Assembly (NCBI GenBank): GCA_021029095.1
Contig: JAJOHG010000250.1
Span: 1-37,070 of the forward strand
DNA length: 37,070 nt
Origin: Phellopilus nigrolimitatus
Lineage: Eukaryota; Basidiomycota; Agaricomycetes; Hymenochaetales; Hymenochaetaceae
Direction: 5' to 3'
Part shown: positions 1-9,001 of the stretch, piece after piece
Numbering within the stretch: position 1 is the first letter of the stretch
How the letters are laid out: the number at the start of each line of letters is the position of its first letter
The notes under the pieces: generated by a model
Database searches by the model: none
What the model saw: the letters and a program-made list of their open reading frames with translations, nothing else
What the model was told of the DNA's origin: nothing
Program-made: the position numbers and the translations under genes

Positions 1-1679
1 ATAGTCGGAGATGCGCATATCGACATCTGTTGAGCTCTTGAGACTTACATCTGCCGGGCAGAAAGATGGGTCGAGGAGAACATCTAAAAGTAAGTTGAAG
101 TGGTGTCTCGTGAGACCATGCTGAAGCGGCAACTGAGCCAGAAGGGCGTCCGAGTGAGAACTAAAAGGCACCAAGAGATTTGTCTGTGGCTCATAGACCT
201 TATTTCCCTCGATCGCCTTTTCGACCATCGAGTCGACAGAGGGATATATCAAGAGTGGAGGCAAGAGATCAGACTGGTCAATATAAGCATCTTGAATGTG
301 GCGCTTGGCAATCCAGACCTAATAACATCTTTGCATTTTATTTAGTCTATGATCAGTTTGGAAACTTGGCGGCCAATATCGCCTTTATGTAACTTACTAA
401 GCAATTTGCCTTTTCCGTCACGTTCAGTAGCTTGTCGGTTCTCCGAAAATCGACGGTCGAGTGACTATTCAATCGTTCTCTGCTGCTACGCGTTTACCCA
501 TGCTCGCGGAGGATATCTTCTTCTTCTCGGCCCATCGTGCACTTAGAGTCCGAAGTAAGATCGGAGACACACTCACAACACGCAAATCTACGTGTGAATG
601 CACGTCTCGTGTTGGAATGACGAGCTCGATCGTTGCGTCATCTTTGTTTATTTGTTTCTTATCGGTCCGTAGAGTATAAGTAGGTGCCGTGCATGTACGT
701 TTTCTCTTATCCGTTTGCCTCAGAGCTCAGCAGGTCAAACGTGAATTCATTTGCTTTTGTCTACGTCTCACGGCACTAAGCTACCGAAACTCCAACATCT
801 GCCGGAGTAGAATGTAACAAGAAATGGACGGCGCTAATTCCCTCAAACAACAGGACGGATTCTCTCTGGAGTCATGGCCGATGGTGATGCGTCGCTAGGG
901 TTAGTTAGTTACGAGCCGACATTCACATTCACACGAAGTTCAAAATTATTCCTTCATTTGCTTATGATATCCCAAAGCGCTTCTACAGACACGGAAAGGA
1001 AAGACGAACAAATGACACGTCCATTTACTGGATCTTGACTGAACGCCATTTCTTTGGCTATTGCTCAACACAACTCTGCCCGTCGAAAGACCTCTCCTGT
1101 TTTGTTCTTGCTTTTCGTTGCTGGTTCGCCTAACTGTCAGTGTATCTTTACCTCTTGTCCCCTCAATACTTGCTCGACCTTCTGCCATCAACGGTTCTCG
1201 AAGGACTACGGCCACACTAGGCTGCAAGAGTTATCTGACTTTTTGACGGGAAGGAAATTCCAAAACGCTAGCTAGCTCGTGCAGCCAAGCGGGGCTTACG
1301 TGTATAGGAAAATCGTCCTAGCTGCATTGAAGATGTTTACGAGGCTCTTAGTGGTTCCCACGATGGTTACGTCCTGCCTAGTGAGACCTATCTCGCTCTC
1401 GACCTTCTCAAAGCTTACAAGGATCGTGAAACTGACAATTACGATTTCCCTTGCGCAGGCTCACAGGTGGCATACACTCGCTGCCAGTAACCGCTCAATT
1501 TGCTTCGATAATATACATTCAGATCCCCGCAACCAGTAAACAAAACGTAAAAAGAACTCGATTATATGACTGGGTATCGGTGTTTGCCCTGTATTGCGCA
1601 GTCGTGAGTACCGGGGCAGTTCGAGACATGGTACGCATACTGACATCCGTTAAATATGCCAGCTTCGCCGACCGGTCAC
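1..1679. other. Gene-poor left flank
   Basis: I see no convincing gene here. Open frames are short, overlap on both strands and resemble no family I know. The only structured element is the left arm of the dispersed inverted repeat at 610-784, which includes a TATAAGTA-like box. The stretch may hold the 3' UTR of the small precursor gene that ends at 1680. Confidence 0.5.
610..784 (+). repeat. Left arm of a long-range inverted repeat
   Basis: This stretch is clearly homologous, in reverse complement, to 18558-18754. Shared blocks include GAGCTCGATCG, TTTGTTTATTTGTTTCTTAT, a TATAAGTA box, GTGCCGTGCATGTA and CCGTTTGCCTCAGAGCTCAG. The two arms differ by point changes and small indels. Both carry a short frame beginning MYVFS(Y/H)PFASELSR just downstream of the TATA-like box, so the arm may be a duplicated promoter plus first exon, or the end of a decayed mobile element. 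The terminal TG/CA structure of an LTR was not established. Confidence 0.8.
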
Positions 1680-1990
1680 TTAGAAATCCATTAGCTTTTT
1701 GAGATCGGTGTCCTCCTCGCGACGGAAATCCATGAGCTTTTTAAGGTCTTCATCCTCCTCGCGGCGGAAATCCATCAACTTCTTCAGGTCGTCTTCTTCC
1801 TCGCGACGGAAATCCATCAACTTCTTGAGGTCTGCGTCCTCATCGCGTTTGGATACTACAAGTTATGATGTTTAGCGAAGGCTATCCCTTTGTCTGCCAA
1901 TAGTTGGGACTCACCAGACGAACCAACTGCCAAAGCATTCGACGCCACGACGAGCGCCAGGGAAGTGAAGACAATGCTGAAGAAGCGCAT
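1680..1990 (-). CDS. Secreted four-repeat peptide precursor (candidate RiPP / Kex2-processed repeat protein)
   Basis: Two exons (1990-1915 and 1855-1680; intron 1856-1914 with GTGAGT and TAG ends) encode 83 residues. Residues 1-21 form a typical signal peptide with a hydrophobic core ending in an Ala-rich cleavage region. Residues 28-83 are four perfect-length 14-residue units, each opening with a dibasic pair (KR once, RR three times), then an acidic spacer of four variable residues (DEDA, EEED, EEDE, EEDT), then the invariant DLKKLMDF. The last unit ends exactly at the stop. Secretion, dibasic separators and identical cores are the hallmarks of Kex2-processed repeat proteins and dikaritin-type RiPP precursors. 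Neighbouring UstYa-family genes strengthen this. Unlike known dikaritins the repeat has no Tyr, so Phe would be the only aromatic target. Alternatives are an unmodified secreted peptide pheromone or signal, or a charged helical surface protein, since 14 residues equals two heptads. The gene model is secure; the RiPP role is inference. Confidence 0.85.
1683..1850 (-). repeat. Four 42-bp coding repeats of the precursor
   Basis: Units read, from N to C terminus, at 1850-1809, 1808-1767, 1766-1725 and 1724-1683. Across the DLKKLMDF part the codons differ between units (CTC/CTG/CTT for the first Leu, AAG/AAA for Lys, TTG/CTC/CTA for the second Leu, GAC/GAT for Asp), yet every change is synonymous. 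The four residues before it vary in sequence but stay almost wholly acidic. Confidence 0.95.
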
Positions 1991-2052
1991 GTTCGTGTTT
2001 TGTGTGAATGGGGGGGAGGGGCGTGTCTGAGACTAAGCACCAAAAAGTGACC

Positions 2053-2058
2053 TCTTAT
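2053..2058 (-). promoter_or_regulatory. TATA-like box of the precursor gene
   Basis: On the minus strand TATAAG lies about 63-68 bases upstream of the precursor ATG at 1990, within an otherwise non-coding stretch. Its position suits a strongly transcribed small secreted-protein gene. The same hexamer is found close upstream of the second UstYa gene (6898-6903). Confidence 0.45.
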
Positions 2059-2582
2059 ACTCGAAGACACGTGAAACAAATACATTTCTAATTCAATACA
2101 AGAGTGTCGATTGTCAGATTCAGGGATTTGCAGTGCAGGCGCCCAGCCATGCCGAATGTGTATGCCTGCGCGCTGTGAAGTCATTTTCCAGACTCTTTGA
2201 TTTAATATCCCTGTTTCTGCCGATCAAGTTTCGCGAGATGGAAGCTACTATGATCATCATCTGGAACATTGACTTAATAATGCTCCCGCGCCATGTTGTC
2301 TCACCGCTCAAGAAGCCTTGACAGGCGTTTCATTCTGTTGCTTTTCTTAAGTTTCTATATCTACATCTGATAGGGGCCTCGAACGCGATCATTGATTTCC
2401 ATATCTCACACGCCCCAGTCTTCGTTTGTGTTTGATCGAAAATCGAGCGAGTCAGTACAATCCGCATCCTATCTTTCTTCTTATCTCCCTCTTTAGTCTC
2501 ATTGCGCCCTCTGCATTGTCTTCTTTGCTACGTGCCTAGCATCACGAACAGCAGTTTGACTGTTATGATGAACAATCGATGT

Positions 2583-3555
2583 CTACTCTCCTCGAAGGAA
2601 CGAGCCCACAACTTCGATATACCTTTCTCGTTCTTCCCAATGAGGCATGTGGCTCGACTCCGCAAACTTGACCCATTTGATCTTCTCGATGCCGTGGAAG
2701 TACGGCGAGCATACCTCGTCCGCCATGAAGTCGTATCGTCCGTTGATGAGCAGCGTGGGTACACGGATGAGATGAATCTTGTCCCTAATATCCCAGTCGT
2801 TTTCTAATCCATTCTTCCTCCTGTAAAATAATAGCTTCGTGAAACTAGCTCGAAACTGTCAGCGAGAAGGTGGAAGGAACTTACAATGCTCTATAGACGA
2901 CTCCGCCCTCTAGATCTGCTTGCTTTAGCGAATACATGACTTTCTCTGGGAAAGGGCGAGTACGACACGCGAAGGTCTGGTAAAACACGAGCATCGCCTG
3001 CTTGTACTCCGGCGCCTCTGTCGTGCCTGCCTGTTCGTGTCTGCGGATTTTCTCCTGCACATCCTCAGGCAGCGTCTTGCGAAGCCGCGCATTCGCCTCG
3101 TTGCGAAGCTTGGCAGCTGCGAGCACGTCTGCGAGCACGAGACGCTTCAGCCCGCGCGGCTGACGGCGGACGATGAATTCGGCAGCAAGGGTGCCTCCCC
3201 ATGAGTGCCCGAGCAGATCGAACGACTCGGAAATTTTGAAGTGGGCGAGTAGATTCTCGAGTTCCAAGACGAAGAGCTCGATCGTCCAGAAGGACTCATC
3301 CTTTGAAAGGAGGTCGGGGTGTGCGGAGCGCGCTGTCCCAAGCTGGTCGTAGAGAATGACAGGCGTCGATGGATTGAGAGATGAGAGATCGGCTAGAGGA
3401 AGCATGTAATCGTGCGAAGTGCCGGGTCCCCCATGCAGGACGACAAGCGGGCGGTGGCCTGAGGAGAGGTCTCCTACGACTTTGTACCAGGTAGAGTATG
3501 TCTTGCCCTGGACTTCAAAGGGGATTTTTCCTTCAGCAGTTTTTACTGACGACAT
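2583..3555 (-). CDS. Alpha/beta hydrolase, proline-iminopeptidase-like (peptidase family S33), copy 1
   Basis: Two exons (3555-2885 and 2820-2583; intron 2821-2884 with GTAAGT and ACAG) give 302 residues, the usual length for fungal proline-iminopeptidase-like proteins. The oxyanion motif HGGPG is at residues 41-45, the nucleophile elbow GHSWGG has Ser118, the acid is probably Asp254 in NGRYDFM, and the base is His281 in SSHMPHWEE, so the triad is complete. The start is set at the ATG of MSSVK because the second copy has the same start context; a longer frame reaches 3684. No signal peptide is seen, so it is probably cytosolic. It lies between the repeat-peptide precursor and UstYa gene A on the same strand, which suggests peptide trimming or another hydrolytic step, but no cluster role is shown. 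Paralogue: 10025-10994. Confidence 0.88.
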
Positions 3556-3950
3556 CGATATCGTAGATGGATGGAAATGGTAAAGATACTGCAGGGATGC
3601 GTAGTTTAAAGTAGCGCGAATTTGACAACTCGATTCGCTATCAACGCAGCATACAGAAGAGAACTCCTGAGCCGTTGCTAACAATAGGCAGCGGCTCTTC
3701 TTTGGCCTGTGAGTCGTGCGATCAAAAAGATCCTGCTACATTCTCCCGGATCATAAGTTCTGTGATTAGAGTAAAACCTGAGACCACACAGTTACATTGC
3801 CAATACAATATGCTTACCTTCTATCTTTCCGTGTAATGTTGGAACTTCGTATTCAGCAAAGAGGAAGGTCCGGCTGTTGCCGAAAAAGTGCTGAGAACGC
3901 GACCGGCAAATATCGCGTCTACCTCCACCACTCGTTTACTGTCTACTGGT
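2583..3950 (-). repeat. Segmental duplication, hydrolase unit copy 1
   Basis: Gene plus promoter region match 10025-11360 in the same orientation; upstream shared blocks include CTTCTTTGGCCTGTGAGT, GCCGGATCATAA-like and CAATATGCTTAC-like stretches. The unit therefore moved or duplicated with its promoter. Confidence 0.85.
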
Positions 3951-4262
3951 GGATTGTCAATCTGGATGCTGTGTCGTTGTTTCTCTTAAAATCCCAGATC
4001 TGATATTATAATAATGGCGCAGCACCGACCACATGTACACCGCGCATGCACAGGTCGGCATTTACCCATCTCCGCTTCTGCCCATCTCCGCTTGTGGCTC
4101 CAATTCATCCGACTCGTGTAGAACTCGATATTTATCACCCTCGTTGTCTTTCGTATCACTGCTTGAAATGATGCCGGGTTCTGATGGACGCTCATGCGTG
4201 CTTCCGCGCTTCTAGTATGGATTCGCATAGTTCTGCATACTGAGGGAAGATTCCTTTGGTGT

Positions 4263-4913
4263 CTACTGAAACGCCTCATACAGAACCCGCCAATCCCGAC
4301 AAACGTACTCCGACCTCGCCAAATCCGTAATCTTCGGTCCGATATCTGATCGTACGGACTCGAGCACTGTGCGTGCATGGCATAGTACTGCTTGACGGAG
4401 ATAATTCATGCAGTGATCGGTGAGTTCTTTTGCTCTTTGGTCGATCTCTCCGCGCGAAGCAATAGAACTGCGGACAACATCGAGGCATTGCAATTGATGG
4501 AACATCGCGACTGTGAACGGGCGAGCATGTGGTCCCAGACGAACAGTGCCGTTGCCGGGAGAGGGCGGCACGAGGGCACGCCATTCTGCTTCGCCGTCGG
4601 GCGTGTCGAGCGCGTAGCGGTTGGTGTCTTCAGGATACATTAGCACGGGACTGACTTCTGGCAATGGCCATGTCATTGGATAATCATCGCCCATATAAGC
4701 TACCAGAAGGCATTTTCGTGAGTGACATTCGTCTAATTTGTTGTACTGGTACATACAGTATACGCGTGCTCCTGTCTGAGCGCTCGACCACAGCCAAGCG
4801 AGCAGTAGGACAGTGCTGGTGAAAGCTAGGATAGCACACGTTCGCAAACCCATTTTGCATCTGCTGAATTTCACAGCCGTGACAATGTTATAAAGTAGCT
4901 CCAAGAGAATCAT
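4263..4913 (-). CDS. UstYa-family (DUF3328) protein A, degenerate HxxHC motifs
   Basis: Two exons (4913-4757 and 4699-4263) around a 57-base intron (4700-4756, GTATGT...TAG) give 197 residues. An N-terminal membrane anchor (about residues 24-43) is followed by the conserved neck YMGDDYP (54-60), a GPHARPFTVAMFHQLQC block (108-124), HCMNYLRQAVLC (148-159) and the C-terminal VCRDWRVLYEA, all in the order expected of DUF3328/UstYa-like oxidases. UstYa-family enzymes of dikaritin and cyclochlorotine-type pathways act as membrane-bound oxidative cyclases or hydroxylases and carry two HxxHC motifs. Here the first is HQLQC (second His replaced by Gln123) and the second is LTDHC (first His replaced by Leu145), so metal binding may be impaired. 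It may work as a partner of protein B, as paired UstYa/UstYb proteins do in ustiloxin synthesis. The intron is a multiple of three without a stop, so retention would still give an open protein. Confidence 0.88.
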   Translation of the reverse strand: MILLELLYNIVTAVKFSRCKMGLRTCAILAFTSTVLLLAWLWSSAQTGARVYCMYQYNKLDECHSRKCLLVAYMGDDYPMTWPLPEVSPVLMYPEDTNRYALDTPDGEAEWRALVPPSPGNGTVRLGPHARPFTVAMFHQLQCLDVVRSSIASRGEIDQRAKELTDHCMNYLRQAVLCHARTVLESVRSDIGPKITDLARSEYVCRDWRVLYEAFQ

Positions 4914-5090
4914 ATCGCCATGGCGGTGTTGAGAATCTTAAGTTTGATACCATCGGAATCAGCGTGTTTCCGTAGCGTCTTTTTTTACATCAGACAGGAC
5001 GCATCAGGAAGACACCTCGTAGGCATTTTTGACTGGGGTGTTTTGCCTGGTGGTCGGTCTTGATGCAAAAGCTTCCTCGTATGCACAGAC
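4914..5090. promoter_or_regulatory. Divergent promoter between UstYa A and the But2-C-like gene
   Basis: Only 177 bases separate the two ATGs, which point away from each other, so one intergenic region must drive both genes. That arrangement favours co-regulation. I see no clear TATA box in it. Confidence 0.5.
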
Positions 5091-6040
5091 ATGCAGCAAG
5101 GCTACGAGCTCCTGTCTAACAGCGACGAGCCTACCAATGCCAACCTGAAAGGTACGTAGGAGTAATTATTGAGTATACCAAGACTGATTCTTTCTTCAAG
5201 TGCCGCCTAATCCTTTATCCCTCTCAAATATCTTGCTCGGTCTCTTCGCATTGCTATGCACCATTGCAAATGCAGGACTCTGGTGGTCAAGCGCCTCCAA
5301 TGTAGCTCCATTAAAGCAACATGATTCCCTCGCTCGCCCTTCAACTTACATGGGTCTCGAGAAGCTCAAATATGATCCTGCTGAAGAGGCGCAGCGCGTT
5401 TTCGCCAACTTCCCATTCTTATTGACGCAGATCAGCGAGGCAGAGCCCAAGCGCGTGTGGCCAGACGATCCTATACAGAGGCTCACGAGCATTGGGACAG
5501 TCTCGCCGGATACACGACACTTCATGCTGACACCCAAGGTACACTAATCATCCCTTTTTATATTGTTCAATATGCTAAAATTTGAATCAGATCTCGTCCG
5601 TTGCGCAATTTCGAGCAGTCGATTTTGGGTACGAGAACTGCTCGCTGCACTTTGCGCTGCAGGTCTCTTCTACAGAGGAATTACCTTTGCAGGGGGTAGC
5701 CGTGGACATTTGGACACTTGACGCACCTACTCGTCTGGACGCGGCACATATCTCATGGTCTTCGCGTCCTCCGCGGAAGGAATTGTTCGAAACACTGACG
5801 TTCTTTCCGAATACCTCGACTACTTCGGATCGCACTTGGAAGTGTGCATGGGGCGAATTTCAGACATTTGAGTTCGCTTGTGCGCAAAGAGGGGAACAGG
5901 AAAGATGTAATGTGGACTTCTGGCAGAGTCCAAAAATATCTACGCTCGGTGAGTTAGTTTGCCTGTACTCATTGAAAATTATTCGGCTTACCGTATTTCT
6001 ACCAGGCGTGACTTTGACGCAGCGCTCCTCGTTAGCTTGA
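5091..6040 (+). CDS. Single-pass membrane protein with But2-C-like (ubiquitin 3 binding protein But2 C-terminal) domain
   Basis: Four exons (5091-5151, 5201-5538, 5591-5948, 6006-6040) joined by 49-, 52- and 57-base GT-AG introns give 263 residues. A short polar N terminus is followed by one membrane helix (about residues 28-50, LSLSNILLGLFALLCTIA) and then a soluble domain of about 200 residues. The pattern of blocks, GTVSP near the middle, VAQFRAVDFGYENC, SWSSRPPRKE, and a Trp-Gln-Ser stretch followed by VTLTQ at the end, matches a basidiomycete protein group I remember as annotated But2-C-terminal domain; this assignment is from memory and moderate. Its topology matches the UstYa proteins on both sides. 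It shares a promoter with UstYa A and converges on UstYa B, so a role in the same lumenal pathway is plausible but unproven. Confidence 0.75.
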
Positions 6041-6170
6041 GTGATATCATATGCCCAACTCCTCGACGATACACCCCGAGAAAACTGTTTTTATTTCACG
6101 AATGAGTTGTGCAGACGGCTCGCACGTATCGTTATTTGCGCATCACAGTCGAAAGCAATAATATAAGTTA

Positions 6171-6851
6171 TTAGCTAGATATCCAATTCTCTTGTCTATA
6201 CGCCATCCAATCCCAGTAGTTGTCCTCGACAAACGCATACACAGCGCTCCAGTCCCCACACTCCCTCGTGTCCCCTACACGCGCGCTGTCAAATTCTCGC
6301 TCAGTCCACCCAGGCGGCTCGAGCGTCGCGTCCGCCTGACACAGGAGGTTCTGCCGCAAGTAGTTGAAGCAGTGCTGCAGGTGTGCATTGGGCCCGCTCT
6401 GCGTGGCTAGGGCTTTTGCGAAAAGATGCAGGCAGTGCTGTTGATGGACCATCGACACCGCGAATATCCGTTTTTTGGGGCCAAGGCGCACGTAGCCGAG
6501 CTGACGAGCGAGATTCCCCCACCAGGTGGGCACGGAGGCGTTGGTTGTGCCGAAGCGCGTAGACTCCTCAAATGTGTAGGAAATGGAGGGGAGGCTCCCA
6601 CCCGGGAGGGGAACGGTAGAAGGGTAAGAGTTGCCTAGATATGTGTAATTCTCTGTGTGATTCTCTGCGAGCCAAGGAAGCAAGAGAGTTAATTGACTTC
6701 TTTTTGGCATTCTTAGATATTTAAATTTACCTAGAGCAGGCAATTGCTGCTGCTTGTAATTGAGGATTGAGAAGAAAAGGAAGATGGCATTGAAGGCGCT
6801 CAAGAAGACGAGGACAACTTTGACCGATTTTTGAGTAGCAAGCATGTGCAT
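6171..6851 (-). CDS. UstYa-family (DUF3328) protein B, intact motifs
   Basis: Two exons (6851-6732 and 6665-6171) flank a 66-base intron (6666-6731, GTAAAT...CAG) and give 204 residues. Membrane anchor about residues 12-30; three N-glycosylation sequons (NHT, NYT, NAS) support a lumenal C-terminal domain; neck YLGNSYP (49-55); block GPKKRIFAVSMVHQQHC (102-118) with the first full HxxHC (His114, His117, Cys118); second full HxxHC in HLQHC (135-139) followed by FNYLRQNLLC; C-terminal ECGDWSAVYAF. This is a canonical UstYa-type protein and is the better candidate for the catalytic subunit. The intron sits at the same place and in the same phase (1) as that of gene A, supporting common descent, and is likewise a stop-free multiple of three. 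A truncated relative remains at 9751-9875. Confidence 0.92.
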   Translation of the reverse strand: MHMLATQKSVKVVLVFLSAFNAIFLFFSILNYKQQQLPALGKFKYLRMPKRSQLTLLLPWLAENHTENYTYLGNSYPSTVPLPGGSLPSISYTFEESTRFGTTNASVPTWWGNLARQLGYVRLGPKKRIFAVSMVHQQHCLHLFAKALATQSGPNAHLQHCFNYLRQNLLCQADATLEPPGWTEREFDSARVGDTRECGDWSAVYAFVEDNYWDWMAYRQENWISS

Positions 6852-6897
6852 GGGTGGTCTACAGGGATATTTTTATGGATCTCAGAACTAAAGCTGC

Positions 6898-6903
6898 TTA
6901 TAT
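6898..6903 (-). promoter_or_regulatory. TATA-like box of UstYa gene B
   Basis: TATAAG on the minus strand lies about 47-52 bases upstream of the ATG at 6851, similar in sequence and spacing to that before the peptide precursor. Confidence 0.4.
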
Positions 6904-7019
6904 CCTCTGCTCGAGATCCGGGCTGATCATCATTGATTTTCCGCGGAAGAAGCGGAGAACTTTGTTGCCCAAAGTGATACCAAATATTATTCAACTAAAC
7001 AGACCGAATCACACAATAA

Positions 7020-8297
7020 CTAATTCACAGAGCCCTCGCTCATCCGACTGGAATGCGCATTACCAGATTCCTTCCCGAACATATTGTCCTCCAAGTCCAG
7101 CTGTATCGCGTTCGTGTCGCCAGATGGGTCGAGTGCGCTGTTCGATGTTTGTCGAGCCACAGTCTCAAACTGCATGCTTGAGAGGGGCGCCGTCGCCGTC
7201 CGCCTGTCCCAAGCCCGTCGTTTCGCCACACGGAAAATAATCAGCATCGGAGCGATTATCTTGTGAAAATATGGTTTCATAAGTGTACGGTCCATGCTAT
7301 GGATGCAGGCAACTAACACATACCTGAACTTGCGACAGAATGGGCAGGAAGATGTGCGAGATCTCACTATTCGCCCCGTACGGACCGATGAAAAGCAACG
7401 AGAAGACAGCGTAGAGCATAGAGCTCTCGACAATCATGGCTGCAATGGTCACATACGGAACCGCTGCGACTTGCTCCGGACCGAGTGTGCGATGTAGCTT
7501 GCGGCGGTAAAGTAGCAGGCGCGTGGCAATGAGTAGCGTCACGAGGATGTTGAGCGCCATAGAGAGGGAGAAATACGGAACGCCAAAATTGACGCTAACT
7601 TTGGACCAGAGATTCGCGCCTGGCCGTGATGACTGGAAGAGCACCATAATGCCCATAGCTGAAGTTTGCACAAGATGAGATATGTGCCAAAGTAAAAGAA
7701 CATCTCAACGCACTTATGGAGCCAAGATACATCAGAATCGGTAGGGCAACGACGTAGATTCGGAGGCGGAAGATGACAAGACAACGAAAAAGCTGCAAAA
7801 AGTGGCGCAAAAAGCGTTACAAATTTGCCAATTGAAAGAAAGGAGGATTGTGTGAGCTCACCAGAAACCCGTCCGCCAGCCATCCTGAAATGATGGAACA
7901 TGCATTTGGAACGATTGTGATCGCGGACGAGTATTGAGAAAGAGCATATGCAGTTGGCCCTCCAGGGAAATCGCGGTTGTCGATAAACATGAGCTGGAAA
8001 GAGCGCATGCTCATGCCAATGAAGATGGTGCCAAGGGAAAACATCGTGCAGGTGTATATAAGAAGTGTCCAGTCCAAACGTTCCTGGCTACGTTTTCGGG
8101 CTTCCAGGAGAGCATAGGTGGTCAGGAGGAAGACGACGAACGACACGCCTAAGTGTCGAAGTCAGAGTGCGCCTTCACTGAGAAAAATACGGTCGGTACG
8201 CACCATAAGTTACGAAAGACATGCAGTCGCCGATCAACGTTGCGCGCTCCAGCCATAGGACGTCGGCTGGAAGATTGGGGGCATAGGGGTTAACCAT
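7020..8297 (-). CDS. Basidiomycete seven-helix integral membrane protein, copy 1
   Basis: Five exons (8297-8204, 8148-7862, 7792-7714, 7658-7324, 7259-7020) give 344 residues with about seven hydrophobic helices. It opens WLERATLIGDCMSFVTYG, has a conserved helix block ending SGWLADGFLLFRC, then PYFSLSMALNILVTLL and a helix rich in SSMLYAVFSLLF, and ends in a polar cytoplasmic tail. This is a widespread but functionally uncharacterised agaricomycete family annotated as membrane or hypothetical proteins; receptor-like topology is suggestive only. It lies 168 bases upstream of UstYa B on the same strand and has an inverted twin at 12052-13323. A role in export or sensing of the peptide is possible but not supported by motifs. 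Confidence 0.85.
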
Positions 8298-8800
8298 GGT
8301 TTCACTGGGGTTGACACTGCAGAGCTTGTACTGATGAACGACGAGCACTGCAGCCGCAGAGTGTCTTGACGGCCGTCATGAAGTATAAAGCCTTTTTTGG
8401 CGTCAGACCCCGCCAACTTTGATGTAACGTAAGAAGTTTCATAGTTATTGTCCTTAGAATGCGATGAATGAATTGCATCCGATAAACCGTGAGCAGGAGC
8501 TCGCGCCGGGCGTCAAATCCATCAAAATCGCCATCACCACCATACAATCAGCGGTGATGCGAGAACCCTGAAAAGATCTGAGTTGTTGGTTCTGCGGATA
8601 CCGGAGCCCGAATTTTAGACGGAGCGCGCAGGGTAAGTACCGTTTCATGTCCGCCGGTTACTATCTCCTACCATTTGGAAAGAGGAAACCGCCGATTCGG
8701 AAAAGACATGTACTTGTGCAGGCGTGTAGAATACTCAGTAGCCTTTGTCAGAGTGTGAGTGCCCAAGGTCCAGAATCGCTTTCAAAGTCACTGTCAGAGA
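7020..8800 (-). repeat. Inverted duplication, arm A
   Basis: The whole seven-helix gene and about 500 bases upstream are repeated in opposite orientation at 11580-13323. Homology includes introns and promoter, for example GGACATGAAACGG and GGCTTTATACTTCATGA, so this is a segmental DNA duplication and not just two family members. Confidence 0.9.
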
Positions 8801-9001
8801 GACAAAGGTTTTCGTCTTCAGTTCTCATTCCATTTTTGGTAGTCAGGTAACGTGATGCTATGCCGGCATTTCTCTAGCGAAACATGCGAGGTCGGACATA
8901 CGCTCTTAAGCTTGAGCTAGATATAAAACCCACAAGAATCACAGCTGACTTTCCAGCTCTAGAGACAGCCTTCCTATTTACGCTCGACATTCACGCCACG
9001 A
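8801..9001. other. Spacer without gene
   Basis: Between the inverted-repeat arm and direct repeat R1 I see only short open frames with no family resemblance. Confidence 0.4.

Noticed and set aside
1683..1850. Repeat end LMDF followed by RR resembles the WMDF end of animal gastrin/CCK peptides
   Set aside because: Only three or four residues agree, there is no amidation Gly, and the organism is a fungus; coincidence is the simplest reading.
1683..1850. The KK inside DLKKLMDF as a second cleavage site giving free LMDF tetrapeptides
   Set aside because: Kex2 cuts KK poorly compared with KR and RR; kept only as a possibility, not called.
7324..7658. Recent gene conversion as the reason for identical exon-4 proteins in the twin membrane genes
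   Set aside because: The exon DNA differs at roughly as many sites as the introns, all apparently synonymous where I checked, so purifying selection explains it better.
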